From Hyphomicrobiales bacterium (GTDB taxonomy: Bacteria; Pseudomonadota; Alphaproteobacteria; Rhizobiales; Xanthobacteraceae): a DNA stretch of 8,250 nucleotides. Below, piece by piece: positions 6,496 to 8,250 of the stretch (position 1 is its first letter; the number at the start of each line of letters is the position of its first letter). The stretch covers positions 1 through 8,250 of the forward strand of contig JAKFYO010000272.1 of NCBI GenBank assembly GCA_021730825.1, read 5' to 3'. The notes beneath the pieces are model-generated. The model made no database searches. It was not told the origin of the DNA and saw nothing but the letters and a program-made list of their open reading frames with translations. A program made the translations under genes and the position numbers.

Positions 6496-8250
6496 ATGGC
6501 GAAAGCCGCAATCGACAAGAGCGTCGATACGTTTCCGAAATTTCTGCTGGTCAACGCGGCTACGCGGGGCGATCGCCCTGCGATCCGTGAGAAAGATCTC
6601 GGCATCTGGCAGACCTGGAATTGGGCGCAGGTCAAAGAAGAGGTGAAAGCGCTGGCGCTGGGCCTTAAAGAACTCGGCATCGAGCGCGGCGACAAGGTTG
6701 CGATCATCGGATCGAACAAGCCGCGGCTATACTGGTCGATGTGCGCCACGCAATCCATCGGCGGCATCCCGGTGCCGGTGTATCAGGATGCGGTCGCGGA
6801 CGAGATGGCGTTCGTGCTCACGCATGCCGGCGCGAAAATCGCGGTCGTCGAAAATCAGGAGCAGGTCGATAAGGTGCTGTCGATCTCCGACCGCCTGCCT
6901 TCGATCACGCACATCGTTTATGACGAACCGCGCGGACTTCGCGACTACGACCATGCCCGGCTGAAATGGATCAACGACGTGCAGGGGATCGGCCGCAAGG
7001 CGATGCCTGCGAAGTATCCGGGCAGCGCCTGGGAAAAGATGATCGCCGAGGGCAAAGGCTCCGATATAGCGGTCATTCTTTATACGTCGGGCACCACCGG
7101 TCAGCCGAAAGGCGTGATGCTGACATTCGACTCGGTCGTCATCAGTTCGCAAAACGCCAACGCATTCGATGACCTCACCGAAAAGGAAGAAGTGATCGCA
7201 TACCTGCCGATGGCCTGGGTGGGTGACCACATTTTCTCCTACGCACAATCTTATGTTGCGGGCTACACCGTGAATTGCCCGGAAAGCCCGGAAACGATCA
7301 TCGAGGACCGGCGCGAGATCGGCACGAGCTACGCCTTCGCGCCGCCGCGCGTTTACGAAAACCTGCTCACGCTCACCATGGTTCGCATGGAAGACGCAGG
7401 CCGGGTGAAGCGCGGCATGTTCCATTACTTCCTGAAGCACGCGCGCAAGTGGGGCGAGAAAATTCTGAACAAGGAGCCGGTGCCGATCGGTGCGCGGCTG
7501 CTTTATTGGCTCGGCGAAATCCTCGTCTATGGTCCGATGAAGAACCGCTATGGCTTCACGAATGTCCGCGTGGCTTACACTGCGGGCGAGGCGATCGGTC
7601 CGGAGATTTTCCGTTACTACCGCTCGCTCGGCGTGAACCTGAAGCAGCTTTACGGCCAGACCGAAGCCGCCGTGTACATCACCGCGCAGCCGGACGGCGA
7701 GATTTATGCCGATACTGTCGGCAAGCCGTCGCCCGATGTCGAAATCAAGATCGAACCGAACGGCGAAGTGCTGTTCCGTTCGCCGGGCGTTTTTGCCGGT
7801 TACTACAAAGACCCGGAGAAGACCGCGGAAACGAAGACGCCGGACGGTTGGGTCAAGAGCGGCGATGCCGGCTTTTTCGATCCAAAGACCGGGCATCTGA
7901 AGATCATCGACCGCGCAAAAGACGTCGGCAAACTCAATGACGGCACGCTGTTCGCGCCGAAATACATCGAGAACAAGCTGAAATTTTATCCGAACATCAA
8001 GGAAGCGGTCGCGCTCGGCGACAAGCGCGAATACGTCACCGTGATGCTCAACATCGATCTCGTGTCGGTGGGTTCCTGGGCCGAGCGCAACAATGTGATC
8101 TATGGCTCGTACCAGGAATTGGCCGCGCATCCGCGCGTCTACCAAATGCTCGCCGAACACGTCGATGAAGTGAACAAGACACTTTCCGAAGAAGGCCCGA
8201 TGGCCGGCGCGCAGATCAAGCGCTTCTTGATCCTGCACAAAGAACTCGAC
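6496..8250 (+). CDS. AMP-forming acyl-CoA synthetase, long-chain fatty acid CoA ligase type (partial, 3' end missing)
   Basis: Adenylate-forming enzyme that activates a carboxylic acid with ATP and joins it to CoA. The frame is open to the right edge, so 585 residues are visible; relatives usually have about 600-660, so only the end of the C-terminal domain is missing. The phosphate-binding motif YTSGTTGQPKG is at 196-206. YLPMAWVGDH at 236-245 matches the A4 region. YGQTEA at 386-391 (A5) is adenine/acyl-binding. SGD at 455-457 (A7) carries the ribose-binding Asp. The hinge DRAKD at 472-476 is followed by LNDGTLFAPKYIENK, the arrangement of long-chain FACS-like enzymes with Asp in place of Gly in the usual GRxKE hinge. 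The catalytic lysine of the last motif lies beyond the edge. The start is set by a Shine-Dalgarno site. Substrate chain length or aromaticity cannot be read from the motifs. Relatives are often encoded beside Liv-type branched-chain amino acid ABC transporters, which may follow to the right. The oxidoreductase nearby also makes acyl-CoA, so a shared catabolic role is plausible but inferred. Confidence 0.92.
   Translation, partial: MAKAAIDKSVDTFPKFLLVNAATRGDRPAIREKDLGIWQTWNWAQVKEEVKALALGLKELGIERGDKVAIIGSNKPRLYWSMCATQSIGGIPVPVYQDAVADEMAFVLTHAGAKIAVVENQEQVDKVLSISDRLPSITHIVYDEPRGLRDYDHARLKWINDVQGIGRKAMPAKYPGSAWEKMIAEGKGSDIAVILYTSGTTGQPKGVMLTFDSVVISSQNANAFDDLTEKEEVIAYLPMAWVGDHIFSYAQSYVAGYTVNCPESPETIIEDRREIGTSYAFAPPRVYENLLTLTMVRMEDAGRVKRGMFHYFLKHARKWGEKILNKEPVPIGARLLYWLGEILVYGPMKNRYGFTNVRVAYTAGEAIGPEIFRYYRSLGVNLKQLYGQTEAAVYITAQPDGEIYADTVGKPSPDVEIKIEPNGEVLFRSPGVFAGYYKDPEKTAETKTPDGWVKSGDAGFFDPKTGHLKIIDRAKDVGKLNDGTLFAPKYIENKLKFYPNIKEAVALGDKREYVTVMLNIDLVSVGSWAERNNVIYGSYQELAAHPRVYQMLAEHVDEVNKTLSEEGPMAGAQIKRFLILHKELD

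Noticed and set aside
6727..8238. A 503-codon open frame on the - strand opposite the acyl-CoA synthetase.
   Set aside because: The + strand reading carries all the adenylate-forming motifs. The antisense product is rich in Arg, His and Asp with no recognisable domain, as expected for the reverse of a GC-rich gene with biased third positions.

Overview
The window looks like a chromosomal segment of an alphaproteobacterium, probably of the Hyphomicrobiales (Rhizobiales). It is GC-rich with strongly G/C-biased third codon positions, and all genes read on the + strand. The gene families are typical of that group: a NicO metal exporter behind a probable DUF1007 tail, the ~1160-residue fused indolepyruvate ferredoxin oxidoreductase, and a non-oxygen-sensing Crp/Fnr regulator. 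The lineage is inferred from these features; I could not run a database search. I see no rRNA, tRNA, insertion sequence, integrase, phage gene or CRISPR array.

Layout. Bases 1-41 hold the last codons of an upstream gene, possibly DUF1007. It runs into a NicO/RcnA-type nickel/cobalt transporter (50-1072) with a signal peptide and a loop of 19 histidines. After a short gap with a TATAAT-like box comes a classical short-chain dehydrogenase/reductase (1138-1929) with a clear Shine-Dalgarno site. A 200-bp intergenic region (1930-2129) with small dyads and a repeated TACTTAA motif leads to the main gene of the window. That gene is a single-chain 2-oxoacid (indolepyruvate/arylpyruvate type) ferredoxin oxidoreductase of 1159 residues (2130-5609). 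Thirteen bases further on is a Crp/Fnr-family regulator (5623-6297), probably in the same transcript. A 198-bp gap containing a perfect 17-bp palindrome separates this from an acyl-CoA synthetase (AMP-forming) gene (6496-8250) that runs off the right edge.

How the genes may work together. The left part is a metal-homeostasis pair. The right part fits catabolism of 2-oxo acids or aromatic/fatty acids. The oxidoreductase would turn 2-oxo acids into acyl-CoA plus CO2 and reduced ferredoxin, and the ligase would activate free carboxylic acids to their CoA esters, so both feed acyl-CoA pools. The embedded Crp/Fnr protein is a candidate local regulator. The shared pathway is inferred from adjacency only. 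The short-chain dehydrogenase has no evident functional link to either side.

Overall this is a fairly ordinary housekeeping/catabolic region. I do not see a convincing undescribed system. The points most worth a second look are the fused oxidoreductase with its tightly linked regulator, the 17-bp palindrome, and the Asn-to-Asp replacement in the dehydrogenase.
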